Shown here in pieces: positions 1-12,300 of a stretch of DNA of 64,000 bases. The position numbers and the translations under genes are program-made. The stretch covers positions 29,769,501-29,833,500 of the forward strand of contig NC_088303.1 in the NCBI RefSeq assembly GCF_032854445.1, written 5' to 3'. The DNA comes from Liolophura sinensis (taxonomy: Eukaryota; Mollusca; Polyplacophora; Chitonida; Chitonidae). The notes beneath the pieces are model-generated. The model did not search any database. It saw only the letters and a program-made list of their open reading frames with translations, and had not been told where the DNA came from. Position 1 is the stretch's first letter, and each line of letters opens with the position of its first letter.

Positions 1-587
1 CATCTTACTCATTCCCTGTTTTAAACTCCTATTTTATCCTAGCCATTCTCTCCCTTTTATATTTCATCCAGCTCACCTTCCCTACATCATCAGAAACATT
101 CCCTATTTCCTTCCAACATAATCCTTCCCAACACCATCATCAACAGTCGTCTTACTCAATCCACATACCATAGTATACTGGTATGTTCGCAAGGCTTTAA
201 TCAGATCTCAAGGGTAGCCATTCATAGGCCATACATACACACATCATTACAAACAGGAAGCAGAAAAAAATTAACAGAAAGCTTGAAATGTGCAAAAGTA
301 ACATTAGATCAGTGAATGGGAACAGGTTGAAGTATCTCCCAGGTACCCTAGCTGTCTCTCCCTCAGTCTTTAACACATTCCTTTGTTGCCTGTGGTGTGG
401 TATGTCCTAATACCTCAACTGTCTCGTAGATTTACTTGTTATTACTTACTTGTGCAATTTGCCAGCTAAGAAGATGTGTAAATTACTAAAGTCACGCTTC
501 TTTAAACATATACCTGGAGTTCATATACGTGTAGGTTCTCCAGATAAAAATATGTGACTACTTGTACGGCTTAACACAAATGCCACA
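1..587. other. Left edge, no recognisable feature
   Basis: AT-rich sequence without a convincing exon, RNA gene or repeat on either strand. It may be intron or upstream region of the kinase gene, whose first exons were not found. Confidence 0.5.
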
Positions 588-912
588 AATTAGAACGCCC
601 GCCTTGAAGTCGGGAGGCCTGGGATCAAACCTGGGCTGGGTCATACCAAGAATTTCACGATGTTGGTTGTTGCTATCTCATGTGGGGCTCAGCGTTGAAA
701 GGTTAGAGCAAAGAAACAGGACATGGTTTGCCTGTTGTATATAATATGACTGGAGTGTCATGTCAAGTGTGGAAAGTTTGGCATGGTACTTCTGTGGCGG
801 CAGCACTTTGGCGGCATGTACCACAAGAAGACAAAGTATGCATATACATTCACCTAATGACTCCTTGTCATTTGGCTGGAAAATCGTTAAGTGCTAAGTT
901 TCACAATCATCA
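588..912 (+). mobile_element. SINE-2 copy, old and diverged
   Basis: Shows the B-box side 'gggatcaaacctgggctggg', the 'gttcagc'-like middle and the 3' signature 'tgactccttgtcatttggctgaaaa' with changes. About 325 bp; the A-box side is decayed. Confidence 0.6.
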
Positions 913-1947
913 GATCAGTTGAAAAGTTAGTCCATAATAACAACATTCAGATCAAAATATTAAGCTCTTAAGATTCATGTACAGTGTACATCTATGATCA
1001 ACACCACCTTTGAAGTAAGTTTGTCACTCAAAATTTATGCATTTTAATCTAGTAAGTACATTTCACCTATGAAAAACCCTTTAGTTCATATTTGTGCCAG
1101 ACAGTTATGTAACACACCACGAAAGTAATTTTGCTTGTTGCCTTATGGAAATATTACAAGCCCGAAATGTCCTTCAGGTGGTTATAAACTTGTCTTAGCC
1201 TTAGTATGACTTGGTCATCTCATTCTCAACATCCCCTCAAGATCTGAGGTTGTTCAGCAGTGTTGTAAGGTTTCAGTCACCTAAAAACCGACTGATTAAG
1301 TTTTTCTCCATGGTTATTGATATTCTTGTGTTTGGAGACAGGATCGATGAAGAAGAATCATTGGCTTAATTTGTCAGTCTGAGACATTACATAAATGTAG
1401 ATCAACTGTACATCTTATCAGTGAACTAGCTGAATTTGAAACAAAAGTCCATCCATGACCTTTTTATATAGGGCACTGTTTATCTTGAGTTCTATTGATC
1501 CAGGAAAGATGCTTTGAAGTTTGTTAAAAAAGTGTGATTATATTCTTCTGGAAAAATGATAGTTTCAACACCATTAGTAATGTTTTGCACCCTTTATTTG
1601 CTTCTAAAATGCACTGTTTTGGGCAAACTTTCAGGATCTGAAAGAGCAAAATGCTTAGTTTTGCCGATCCTTAAAGTTAAAATTACCGTCCAACAGGTAT
1701 CATATCACAAATATCATATTTGAAAGCTAGGGACATTCTGATTACTTTTCCAGAAAGAATTTCTTACATAAGAGCTATAATTTTCCATTTTTTTTTATGT
1801 GGTAAAGTCTTATTCAAGGCGTAGCGGTAAATGTTGCTCAACTGGGTGTAATAGATTTGTTTTGTTTTGCCCCCATACAGTACTCTAGTCACATGACATG
1901 CTTTGGCATAACTGCAAAACTGTAAATACTAACAATATCTCATGCAG

Positions 1948-2117
1948 ACTGCTCCGGCCGTAAGTGGGAAGGTCTGGCAGCAACCTGCGGATGGTCGTGC
2001 GTTTCCCCCAGGATGTGCCCCGTTTCCACCCACCATAATGCTGGCTGCTGTCGTATAAGTGAAATATTCTTGAGTACGGCATAAAAACACCAGTCAAATA
2101 AAATAAATAAATAAATC
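1948..2117 (+). mobile_element. SINE-1 copy, 5'-truncated
   Basis: SINE-1 tail domain from 'tccggccgtaagtgggaaggtctgg' through 'cctgcggatggtcgt' and 'ccaccataatgctggc' to an A-rich (AAATA)n end. The tRNA head is missing. Confidence 0.9.
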
Positions 2118-4339
2118 ATGCAGACTGACTGTTCTGCTTGTCTGTGAAGCTATAGATTTAGCCAGCATTTAATGGAAATGTTTTTTTAAAGGTTCGTACC
2201 ATTTTGCCTGCTCTAGTGCTTCAAATCTGTGGGCCAAACAAAATCTTGACAAAATTCAGGTTATACATGCAAATATATAAATATATATATGTTCATGCAG
2301 CCGTGGGCAGTTCATGCTGTCACAGTGTTATCCAGGTTAATAACGTTGTTTTTTGATGTTTGTTTTTATGACGTGACAGTTAGGTTACATAACATTCTGT
2401 GTGGCAGGTGTGATCATTTTTTCCTTGCAGATGAAGGGTCCCTGTAGATGATATATATTTGTGCACGAGCACAGGAGGGTGGATAATCCTGTTTATGGTT
2501 TCGTGATAATAAACCATTGGGCATGCCTCAGAATCTGATCTCCGGATAATCAACTGAAGCTCAGCAAGGACACATTTTCCAGTGGCTGATCGTGACATTT
2601 TTTCAATATACAAAGTTGCCACTATACTGTTGTCTCTCCGGTAGCTGTTTTTAAGTGAGTGTAGAGAAGATGTGTCAAAATAATTTAAATCTAATCACAC
2701 AAATAATATTCACATTGGCAGCATGAGTGGCACTTCTGAAAGATTCAACAATGACCATTTCTTCTTTCCGCAGATATACTATTAAATGATTGTATTTCAC
2801 ATTAAATTAGATTAAATTGTATTTCAGTATGTTTTCATGTTTGAAGGACATGCGTACTATAAATATTGCTCCTTGCAGACTGTTGTGTAACTAAAATGTT
2901 GATGTGAAACTGTCTGACCCGGGTATTTGGGATTTTCATTGGACCGTGTAGCCTACAATGCGTGCTCACTTTCAGTCTGTGTGCAAATGATCTTGACAGG
3001 TAAAATTCACAGGCTTCAGAGTTTCCGGGATAAGTTAAAAGATCAGCGTACACAACAGACAAGAATAATACAATTTGGCCACCTGGATGTACTTGTATTG
3101 CATTGTAAAGGTGAATTTCACCTTGGGCATTTCATACTCAATGCATAACATGTACATGATATCCAGGTTAATTAGCTGAATCTTTTGTGACATAAAGATT
3201 TTTGTTACACAGGCTTATGTAACGTGTACTTTTGCAAGTATCAGTCGTTCCGTCTGGGACTAATATGTTCCTTTGCCTGTGTGTACAAAGGGTTTTCGTG
3301 GGGGATATATATGTTTTGTGCAAGTTCTGCTGTTGTTCTGTGAGATGTCAAAAATTCTGGGTGGCTAACAGTACCAATTTAGTGAAAGGCATGCATACAT
3401 TGCATGAGTACCTAGACTACATATACATGTTTTGAATCAGTTTTAGCCAATCAAGAGCTCTCTATACAGAACCCAGACAATCACATTTTCAGGCGATCGA
3501 GTGTACATAGTGCAGACTAATAACATGATGCTTCATGCTACTGTATTTGTGCACAAGGGTCTACCTGAAACGTGACGAATAAAGCATTAAAAGTGACAAT
3601 AAAGCATTCTGTACGTGTCATCAGCTACATGTATGCTAGCTCTGAGACCAGTGAGACATTTTCCCGTCTGAGCGTCCACATTAACAGCTTTAAACCATTA
3701 CATTCACAAACCTAGAATTTGGTCCAGTTGCCTGCCCTGTCCATGAAGTGTCAAAGTTGTAGGTGTCAAAAACAGATTTACTGTGTTCTTAAATTCTTTG
3801 AATGTATATCCATATGTTATGCAGGAATAAAAAGACTTGATAATGTTGCAGTTAACACAAATAGGGCTAATGTATCCACTCGGACAGCATCTGAACTTTG
3901 CAAAATGTCAATTTCAAATCTTGTGTCTCCGTTAGCAGTGTGGTTGCTATGGCCAAAGCTAAGATCATCTTCCTTTTTCACATTAAGTAGTTATAGAATG
4001 AAACATTTTTAAGGAGTTCTGCTTATTGTATTATACGAGAAGTAACAATATTCCTACACAGAAGAAAGCCCATATAGCAACAAATATGGAAATCTCACTC
4101 CCACCACCCGCTCTCCTGGCCGCTTGTCTGATCCTTCCTGTATCACCAAAGTATTGTTAGCTCGAGGGTAAGTACATGTACATGACACGTTTTAGACTCT
4201 CTAACAATTATTGTCCGTGTTTGAGAGTAAGTAGCAGAGGATTGCTAGAAGTATAAAGGTACACCATGTCGTACATTGTAATCAGCATTTGTGGATTATC
4301 TTGAAGACTTTCCAATTTTTTTTTTTTCAACAAGGTGCT
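2118..4339. other. Non-coding stretch, nothing assigned
   Basis: Open frames of up to 97 codons exist on both strands but have no splice-site support, no codon-use bias visible by eye and no familiar motif. A short segment with acceptor and donor at about 2974-2999 (CANDLD) was considered as a tiny exon and not accepted. Confidence 0.5.
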
Positions 4340-4566
4340 ATATTTTGATTTATTTGATCGGTGTTTTTATGCCATACTCAAGAATATTTCACTTATACGA
4401 TTGCGGCCGGCATTATGGTGGGAGCAAACTGGGCATTGCCCGGGGGAAACCCTTGACCATCCGCAGGTTGCTGGCAGACCTTCCCACTTATGGCCGGAGA
4501 GGAAGCCAGCATGAGGTGGACTTGAACTCACAACGACTGCATTGATGAGAGACTCCTGGGTCAAGG
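4340..4566 (-). mobile_element. SINE-1 copy, nearly full length
   Basis: Minus orientation: A-rich tail side at 4340, 'tactcaagaatatttcacttatacga', the central 'attatggtggg' domain and the B-box side at about 4520-4545. Most of the A-box head is lost. Confidence 0.9.
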
Positions 4567-4605
4567 TGCCATATTAAAAATGTATTAGATACATGTAACA
4601 TACAT

Positions 4606-4635
4606 GCATATGTATATATATATATATTTATATAT
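4606..4635 (+). repeat. Short (TA)n tract
   Basis: 'gtatatatatatatatttat' next to a SINE-1 copy. Confidence 0.85.
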
Positions 4636-5094
4636 AACTGATGCATACATGTAGGTTTGATAAGAAATAAATGTCATTACCTGTTTTGGACCAGTACCTC
4701 TCAAACTGAACTGTACGATGATACACCCAAACTCCCAAGCATCATGTAGGGGGATACTGATTAACTAATGTGTGTTAATCCATTGTTAACAAGAGTGTGT
4801 GTGAAGACCGTGTTAGACCTCCAAAGTGTTCTAATCTCATTTGACTATATAAACAAGGTGCACAGCTAGGGAGAAGGGGGTTGACTCAGTTTCATGCGAC
4901 AGGAATAAGTGATGGAGTCCTGTGTCATGAGTGTAAACTGCATTATTCATTTTACTTGTTGTGAGCAGGTACTTTTTTCTGTGCACGGATGGCTGATTAT
5001 ACATGCTTTCTACCCATGCACTTATAAAGTGTGCCCTATATATATTCATGGACACTTTCCTCACACCAGTTGGCCAACACAGTGGTAGAGATAA

Positions 5095-5145
5095 CAGTTA
5101 ATTACATACACCTTAAAGATTCCCTCGTGTCGTCATAGCTACATG
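5095..5145 (+). repeat. SINE-2 fragment
   Basis: A 50-bp piece, 'acatacaccttaaagattcc' and 'ctcgtgtcgtcatagct', matching the 3' part of the SINE-2 at 7046. Confidence 0.65.
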
Positions 5146-5861
5146 TAGTGATCATTGCTGAAGCACTGGCACGGAGTTGTTGTAATCAGTTAAGCCTGTC
5201 ATAATCATAGGCTTAGTTGCAGCTATTTTATTTTATGATAGGCATGGAATTGTGATCATAAGTTTGTCACCAGTGTTTATAACTTCACAATAGTTTTGCT
5301 TATTGAAGTGTACGTGTAATATATCATATGTGGGAAATATAGACATGGCAAAAATGTGCCTACAGGAATATAGTGCAGGTAAAGTGCGCAAAGTCAAAGA
5401 TTTACCTGTACTGACAAAAATTCCATACCTGTCCGTTGCCAGATACATGCCACTTAAATAATTAAGGTATTAATAATGTATTACTGTATTTCACCAAAAG
5501 TTTTTTTTCTTTTTTTTAACTTTTTGCTTGATTCTGATAGATTCGTGTATATTTAGTGTCACTTAAATACTGTTTTTTGGATGAAGTTTTATTGATTTCT
5601 TATCAGGAGAACTTGGGTTTTGACATCAGAAGCACAATCTTTATGTGCTTCTGAAAGTGCATTTTTACATGGCAAACTTTAGGTGAAATTCAGGGGTCCT
5701 TGTACAGGGAACTGCCTTAACAGCTTGTCTCCTCTGATCACCTAGTACACCTGGTGTAGGTTATCGTACTGGAGAGGTTTAGTTTCTGATTTTAACACAA
5801 CAGCAGCCCACTCTCCCCTCCCCTGCCTCACCTACCCCACCTACTGTAATTTCATCCACCT

Positions 5862-6112
5862 TTTTGGCATGCTTGTGGGGAGAAACCTTGTACTGGCTAC
5901 ATGTACTGTAATTCTTCAAATTTTTCTCATCTTTACAAGGTGTTTGTTCAAGCAAATTCTGAGGGCATTGCTCAGTGTAGTCTAATAAAAGTTATACTTT
6001 TTGTGAAAGCTTGAGTTTGGCCAATCCAAAAATATGTAGTTTGTTTCCAAAATCACATGCATAAATTGCCCTTTTTCTCTTCAGGTGCTAAAAGGTTGAA
6101 TTAGGTTACTCC
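5862..6112 (+). repeat. Interspersed repeat R1, copy 1
   Basis: Shares with 56710-56970, in the same orientation, the run 'gagaaaccttgtactggcta', 'ctgtaattcttcaa', 'caaggtgtttgttcaag', 'atactttttgtgaa' and 'ttgccctttt'. Non-coding and not recognised as a known family. Confidence 0.7.
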
Positions 6113-7045
6113 AGATCCATCAGGTGAAGTCTCTGTCTGTCTAATAGTGCATATAGTACATAGTTCTGCTTAAGAAATACATAAATTGTAGGCCTACACT
6201 TAATTTGTTGGTAGCATTTTAATCAGATTTACTCACATGTAAGGTGTCCACCATACCTACATCTGTACATGCATGTAATAGTATTGGGTAAATTTATTCA
6301 GCAGTGTAAGAGGGCAAGTTGTGATGTAATTTATTATCCTAACTTTGGGGGTTGTTCAGAAATATTATAAAATGTTGTAAGAAGTGTAACCGTTCTCCAT
6401 TTTACATTTCATCACAATTTTTTGGAGATATTTTGAAAATATCGTTATTTGATTTCAGACTCTCTCAACTATAGGGGACGTTCTGCCCAGCCATACTTAT
6501 TTAACTGAACAAATCAAAGTATATATATATAAATGTGTTTTGTCCGTGTTTGTTGTTCATTCTGGATGAGATATTAGTCCGAGAATTCAATACTATTCCT
6601 ACTGAGAGATGTAGATATAATCTTGTTTTACAGTGTGTATAAATTCTCGTGTACAAATTCATGAGCATATGATTCCTGAAGTGTTAATAAGGTTTGATGA
6701 AAGCAAGTTGCACTTCCTGTTTCATGTACACGTTTTACGCCGGACCCTTAAAAGTATTTGTTGGTTGATTTAAAAGCCTTCAGTTTGTTCTCTTTTGATT
6801 TTTGCTGTCTATGGATTTCTACTTTAATATAAAAATTTTTGATAAGGGATATACATGTAATGCAACAACAGTCTGTGTTGGTTTAATGGGTACCATCTAG
6901 CCTTGGTAGTTGATGGGGAATGTCTGGTTCCATTCATGCATTGGACTGTGCCCATTTTCTCATCACATTCGGTCTGGAATGCCGTTTTATAAAACCAGGC
7001 CCCTATGAAGCTAACCTGCTTTAATAGTCATTGTCAAATCAATTA

Positions 7046-7385
7046 CGTCCTCTTCGGTAGATCCAGGATCAATCCTGGGTCGAGTCACACCTAAGACTTT
7101 AGAAGAGGAAGTTGTAACTTACTCGCTAGGCGTTCAGCATGAAGGGGATAGTGCAAGGACTGGTTGACCCCTATCGGTATAATGGCTCAGGTAGGGCAGC
7201 TTACTTACCTTCGGTAGCAGCACTAGATTCCAGCATTAGATTCCAGACCGAATGTGAAAAGAGTGGTGGAAATCCGTCTTGCAACAAGGAGGCACATTAC
7301 ATACACCTTAAGGATTCCCTCGTGTCGTCATATGACTGAAAAATTTTTGAGCATGACGTTAAACCCTAACTCACTCACTCACTCA
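7046..7385 (+). mobile_element. SINE-2 copy, 5'-truncated
   Basis: Starts within the tRNA-like head ('cggtagatccaggatcaatcc'), continues through 'ggcgttcagcatgaagggga' and 'gtggaaatccgtcttgcaac', and ends 'actcactcactcactc' after 'cgacgttaaac'-like sequence. Closest to the copies at 18941 and 22432. Confidence 0.85.
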
Positions 7386-7557
7386 AATCAATTAAAGAGG
7401 GATGAAAGAGGCAAAACATAGTGGAAACTTTCTATCTTTTGCACTGGTCTTGTGCGCTGGTCTTGTTGGCGTTGTGGCTCCAACTGAGAACAGGTTGTTA
7501 CATCTACAGAACTCGTGTACAGGTTCGACCCCGGCGTTATTAGCCAGGGTTTATCCC

Positions 7558-8100
7558 TGTCACTCGCGACAGTGAGAAGAATGAACAGACGCTGATATTT
7601 CCACCAATAGCTCCTTTATTGATAGCTGGCAGTTGGTTTGCACCGGGAACACTCAAGGTACATGCAAGCCCTCGCCGAGGATAGACAGCAGTCCAGCTCT
7701 CTCCCCAGACTCTTTCACAATGTGACTTATATCTATCCCGTCCGCCGTGACAGAATTTTTGAATGTTCCCGGTGCGGCCAATCTTACCTTCTAGAGATTA
7801 AAACAAATTACACAATGTTTCCGATACATGTAATACCAATCCCTTGTCATCTGAGCCACCTAGCTAAAACAGTACGACTCTTGCCATAAACTAATTGCCC
7901 ATGTATAAATCATTGTTTGACTTTAGGCATGCAGCTCGAGAGCGAGTGGTATTAACAGAACTGACAACAAACAGCGCAGCAAACGTTTGTATACTTTACA
8001 CACAAAGTGAGGCATGCACCCAACGTCATGCAGGAACAACAATCACAATAGAAGATAGAACAAACAACATTGAAGTGATACGTAATCCATATATTTTACA
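7558..8100 (-). mobile_element. LTR of a retrotransposon (minus strand), element truncated
   Basis: A 543-bp block opening TGTCACTC and closing TTTTACA on the plus strand, so TG...CA on both strands. Read on minus it has LTR anatomy in order: a TATA-like GATATAAG (about 7725-7735), AATAAA (7620-7615) about 110 bp later, and an end at 7558. Eleven bases further on is TGGCTAATAACGCCGGGG, which looks like a tRNA 3'-end primer-binding site. Little internal sequence follows before unrelated DNA at about 7440. No target duplication or second LTR was found in the window. Confidence 0.5.
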
Positions 8101-8667
8101 ATAGGAGCAATAGCACTAGGTACCTAGGTTCATACTGTGTAAATATATCAGATAAAGATGTCCTAAAGAGTCCTTTAGCGATTTGTTCAGTACGGGTGTA
8201 CATCTCCCAGTAGTTAGAACAATGCCTGGTCATAAGGTTACGGGGGCATACACCTGGTGGTGACTGTATTGGACAGAGGGTCCTAGCGTTCGCAGTGTGG
8301 ACTGCCATGTTATCTAGGGGGAACGTGCTGGTTGTCTGATGTTCATCCAGTGATAACTGATCCATTGAGACTTGTGGGTGCACCAGCTGTTTGTCATCAT
8401 GGTCATGGAGGGTGGGGGAGGATATTTGGCAAGACTTTATTTTGTGTGGCTAATAGTGCATCAAGATGTGCTGTGTTAAAGATGTAATGTATGGAGGTGG
8501 GGTAAAGACATAAAGTCTTTGAGGCGGCACATACATGTACTCGTAAACTTCTAGAAAGTAAAATTGACAATTAATTTCTAGTTGTGGTTTTGTGAGTTTC
8601 TGGCATGGGTTGGGGTAATGTAGGGGATCCTGTGGGCTGATACCTGTGGTGGGGGTTGCTGATCAGG

Positions 8668-8992
8668 GTTAGCAATGTCTCTGCATGTCTCTGAGTGTTG
8701 TATCTGAATATGTCTCTGAGTAATGTTACAGAGCGGTGTCTCTGAACACATCTCTGAGTAATGTTACAGAGTGGTGTCTCTGAAAATGTCTCTGAGTAAT
8801 GTTATAGAGCGGTGTCTCTGAACACGTCTCTGAGTAATGTCTCCGAGCAATGTTACAGAGTGGTGTCTCTGAGTAATGTTACAGAGTGGTGTCTCTGAAC
8901 ATGTCTCTGAGTAATGTTACTGAGTGGTGTCTCTGAACATGTCTCTGAGTAATGTTACAGAGTGGTGTCTCTGAACATGTCTCTGAGTGGTG
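8668..8992 (+). repeat. 38-bp tandem repeat, about 8 copies
   Basis: The unit 'tctctgagtaatgttacaga' plus 'gtggtgtctctgaacatg' is 38 bp and repeats with few changes. One unit has an extra partial copy ('gtctccgagcaatg'). Confidence 0.9.
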
Positions 8993-9351
8993 CCTGGGCA
9001 CGGACATAACTTCCAGTGCAAAAAGTGCACAGAAATGTACTCATTTTTTAAATGTGCTCAGAAACCTGCATCACTCTTGCCCTTGGTCAGTCCTTGACCA
9101 GTGATATGTAGGTTGAATGTACATGAATCGGCTCCCACTGGTGACTATGGTACCTGTATGTCAGGAGGTTTGCCATGTATCTACATGTACATGTACAGTG
9201 TAGCCAGAAATCTAACTGCCGTCATATGTGAAGAACTCTTGAGTATGGAGATAAACCCTAATTGATTAAGTAATAAATACATCAAATCTGTGTAAATAGC
9301 TTTAGCGTGCCGGTGTCGCAATCTGGATACGTGGTTGGGGATATTTATCAG

Positions 9352-9379
9352 ATTTGACTTTGGATAAAATCAGTGGACA
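9352..9379 (+). CDS. Candidate kinase-gene exon: start of the MRH-like domain
   Basis: Candidate small exon. It is flanked by a 'tttatcag' acceptor and a 'gtaaaac' donor, and it encodes LTLDKISGQ with the split codon completed by the first base of the next exon. MRH domains usually begin with an acidic-Leu turn some 15-25 residues before the YxYxFNPC motif, which this matches. An alternative acceptor at 9305 would extend the same open frame by 15 codons. The donor is weak, so this is a suggestion. No signal-peptide exon was recognised upstream. Confidence 0.4.
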
Positions 9380-12300
9380 GTAAAACATGATAATAAATAA
9401 GATCTAGCAATTGAGCAATAACTCAAGACATTTGGAAATAAATTTATTGCTTTGTCACAATCTGCCGAGGACAGATTTTTGTGTCATGGTGGATTGTCGC
9501 AGAGCGTGTAATAAGCTGTAGCAGTGCTGTACCCTCTTGGTGTGGTATCATATATGTACGGTGGTGTAGTAATGCAATGTAGATCTACATACAAAATACA
9601 GTTATAATGTTAAAACATGAAACCTTATAAGGGTAAAAAGAGAAGAAAAAAAAACTGCTATTCTCCCACCTGCTTACACCACCCCCACTGCCCCCACCCC
9701 CCACATCCACCCCCACCACACACACACACACAAAAATTATTTTATTTGATTTATTTGATTGATGTTTTATGCCGTACTCAAGAATATTTCACTTATACGA
9801 CGGCGGCCAACATTATGGTGGGTGGAAACCGGGCACAGCCCTGGGGGAAACCCACGACCATAGACCTTCCCACTTACAGCCGGAGAGGAAGCCAGCATGA
9901 GCTGGACTTGAACTCACAGCGACTGTATTGGTGAGAGGCTCCTGGGTCATTACGCTGCGCTAGCGCGCTAACCAACTGAGCCACGGAGGCCCCGCACAAA
10001 AATTAAATTTTAAGATCTGTTTCATTTGAACACATTAAACCATGATAAAACAAATCAGTGAATTACAATGTAAATGCATCTGCTTCAGATTCAGTGTGGT
10101 CTACAAGTCCTATAACTACAGCTTCAACCCCTGTATGGCCTACAATGAGCCCAGGGACCCGTATGGAGGATCTAATATGTTTGGGGACATGTGCATCCAT
10201 GTTTCGGTATGTATCTACAAGTATACGTTCTCCTCGTCAGATGGTCCAAATAATTCAGTAGATCACTGGTTTTATTTTCCTGTGTACCAACACAGTTTCT
10301 CTTTGTTTGATGTATATGTCAATCTTTAATATGTTTAATGCTCACAAAATATGTTCCACAAACAAAACTTAATTATTTCACGACAAAGGCCCTTTGACTG
10401 GCTTAGAGCTCTAAATAGTTGATCTCTTTAAATTTCTTACTGTCTCCCAGTTAATAAGTTCACAGGTTCAAATCCTGCTCTTTCTAGTTCAGCTTTAAGT
10501 TAGAAGGTTTGTGTTAGGTAAAGGGGTGATTGAAGGGCAGTGTTTTAGTCCAGGTTCAAACCCACTATAGTTTAAGCCCTCATTCAGGATTTGGCTTTGA
10601 CCTCCTCCGTTTAGATATCTGCCATGAATACTAGAATTCATGCTGATAAGAATTCCACCAGTCCTGGCCATATGTTCATTGTCTTATTTGGACAGTACTT
10701 TCTCTCCTCTATCAACAGATGTGCAAATTCATCAAGGTGGATGAGCGGTACTTTTACTATAGAATTGGGTCCCAGTCATCAGCGGAGTTCACAGCTCGGA
10801 GAAATGTGGTGAAAAACTCCACTTCTGTGGAACTGACATTTAGAGGCATCAGGTAAGCAACATCACATGCTGTATTAATATACATGTAGACATGTTCTTT
10901 TTGAATCTTATTTGTTGTGGGATTCTAAAGAATACCCATTTCTGCATTTGAGTGTCTTTCATGTATTTTCATGAAGATTTATTTTTATTTGTGCAGAAAT
11001 TGCAGAGTAATGTTTACATAATCATTGTTTGTACGTTATTATAAAATATAATGTGTTTCAACGAAAATTGGGTATGTACATGTTAAAAAAATGCACTTTA
11101 GTAAAGAAAGAAAGGCCTTAAAATTATTACGTTTGATGCTAACTCCAAAAGTTTTTCTTAATTTTTCTTAATTAAGTCTGAGTGGCCCTATAAATCTATA
11201 TGAATCAATCAGAACCAAGCAAAATGTTGTCACTTGATGATGCTAAACTTTATGTCAATTACAGCAGTTTTGAAAATATTGAAAAGCAGATTGAAGGCTG
11301 TCCCTCTTTGGAATCCATTTTTGTGCTTAATATTCCATTGGGTTTATATTCTTAATAAAAATTGTTGATGCTACTTTCTTGAGGATTATTGTCTATGGTC
11401 AGGTTAAATCAAAATATTGAATTAAATTCAGACAGGAGACATACGAACGGAGAAGTCTGCTTGGATTCTGATTGATTGGTTGATTTTGACAGATCGCTAA
11501 GCCATGTGAAGACCCACATCACCCTGGTTTGTGATCTCTTCCGTATAAAACCAGAAGATGCAGAGTTCCGGATCACGGCTGACAAGATACGCGGAGATAT
11601 CGTACGTATGCTTTGTGCACAACCATTTTGGTCAGGCGTCGAGCTCAGAGCCTCAGCTCAGTATATGTTATCATCTTTACAAACATATTATGTTCATTAT
11701 TACTATTATTTTCTGGGGATACAGAATATATTATGTTTAATATTATTATTATTATTAATTTCTGAGGATACCAAAATATGTGTGTAGGATGTAGTTTCAA
11801 CTGACAAAATCTATTTATGAACATGTTGACTTTGAAACACAATGTTGTGTTAGAATCTTTGCACATGTGTACTACAGATGTCTTTCTCACATTTCTGACA
11901 TACATGCACATATAAAACCATGATACGCCCATTGTCTGTTATTAACCTTCCGGGGGCCGATCCCACAAAGTCAGTTTTGACTTGAACTGAAAAATTGAAA
12001 TATGAATTTGCAGTTTATTTTGGAGCCCTGTATATTGAAATTTGACCACCTCATCTATGTTGTCTTAAGATAAATGTGTCAAAACTTCAAATTCAGTTAA
12101 CAAAAACTAAGCATTGTTACATTATAAATTTTGACTTAAGTCAGAAATGTCTATAGGGAAACTGCCCTTACACTTTGTGAACAAGGTCATGCTTTCGTGT
12201 TTTTCTGATTCTGCCACTGTAATTGCCTGCAAGAATACAAGGATATGCTGTTATAGTCGGCATTGACCTTTCACAATTCTCATTAAGAGAGTGATAACCC

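Noticed and set aside
7638-8104. Plus-strand frames of 83 and 69 codons
   Set aside because: Fully inside the LTR on the opposite strand; LTRs are non-coding.
8096-8383. 95-codon minus-strand frame beside the LTR
   Set aside because: No motif, ends in a poly-Leu run from simple sequence, no splice support.
11949-12190. Possible MITE with CACAAAGT...CTTTGTG ends
   Set aside because: Only about 8-10 bases pair cleanly at the termini; too little to call.
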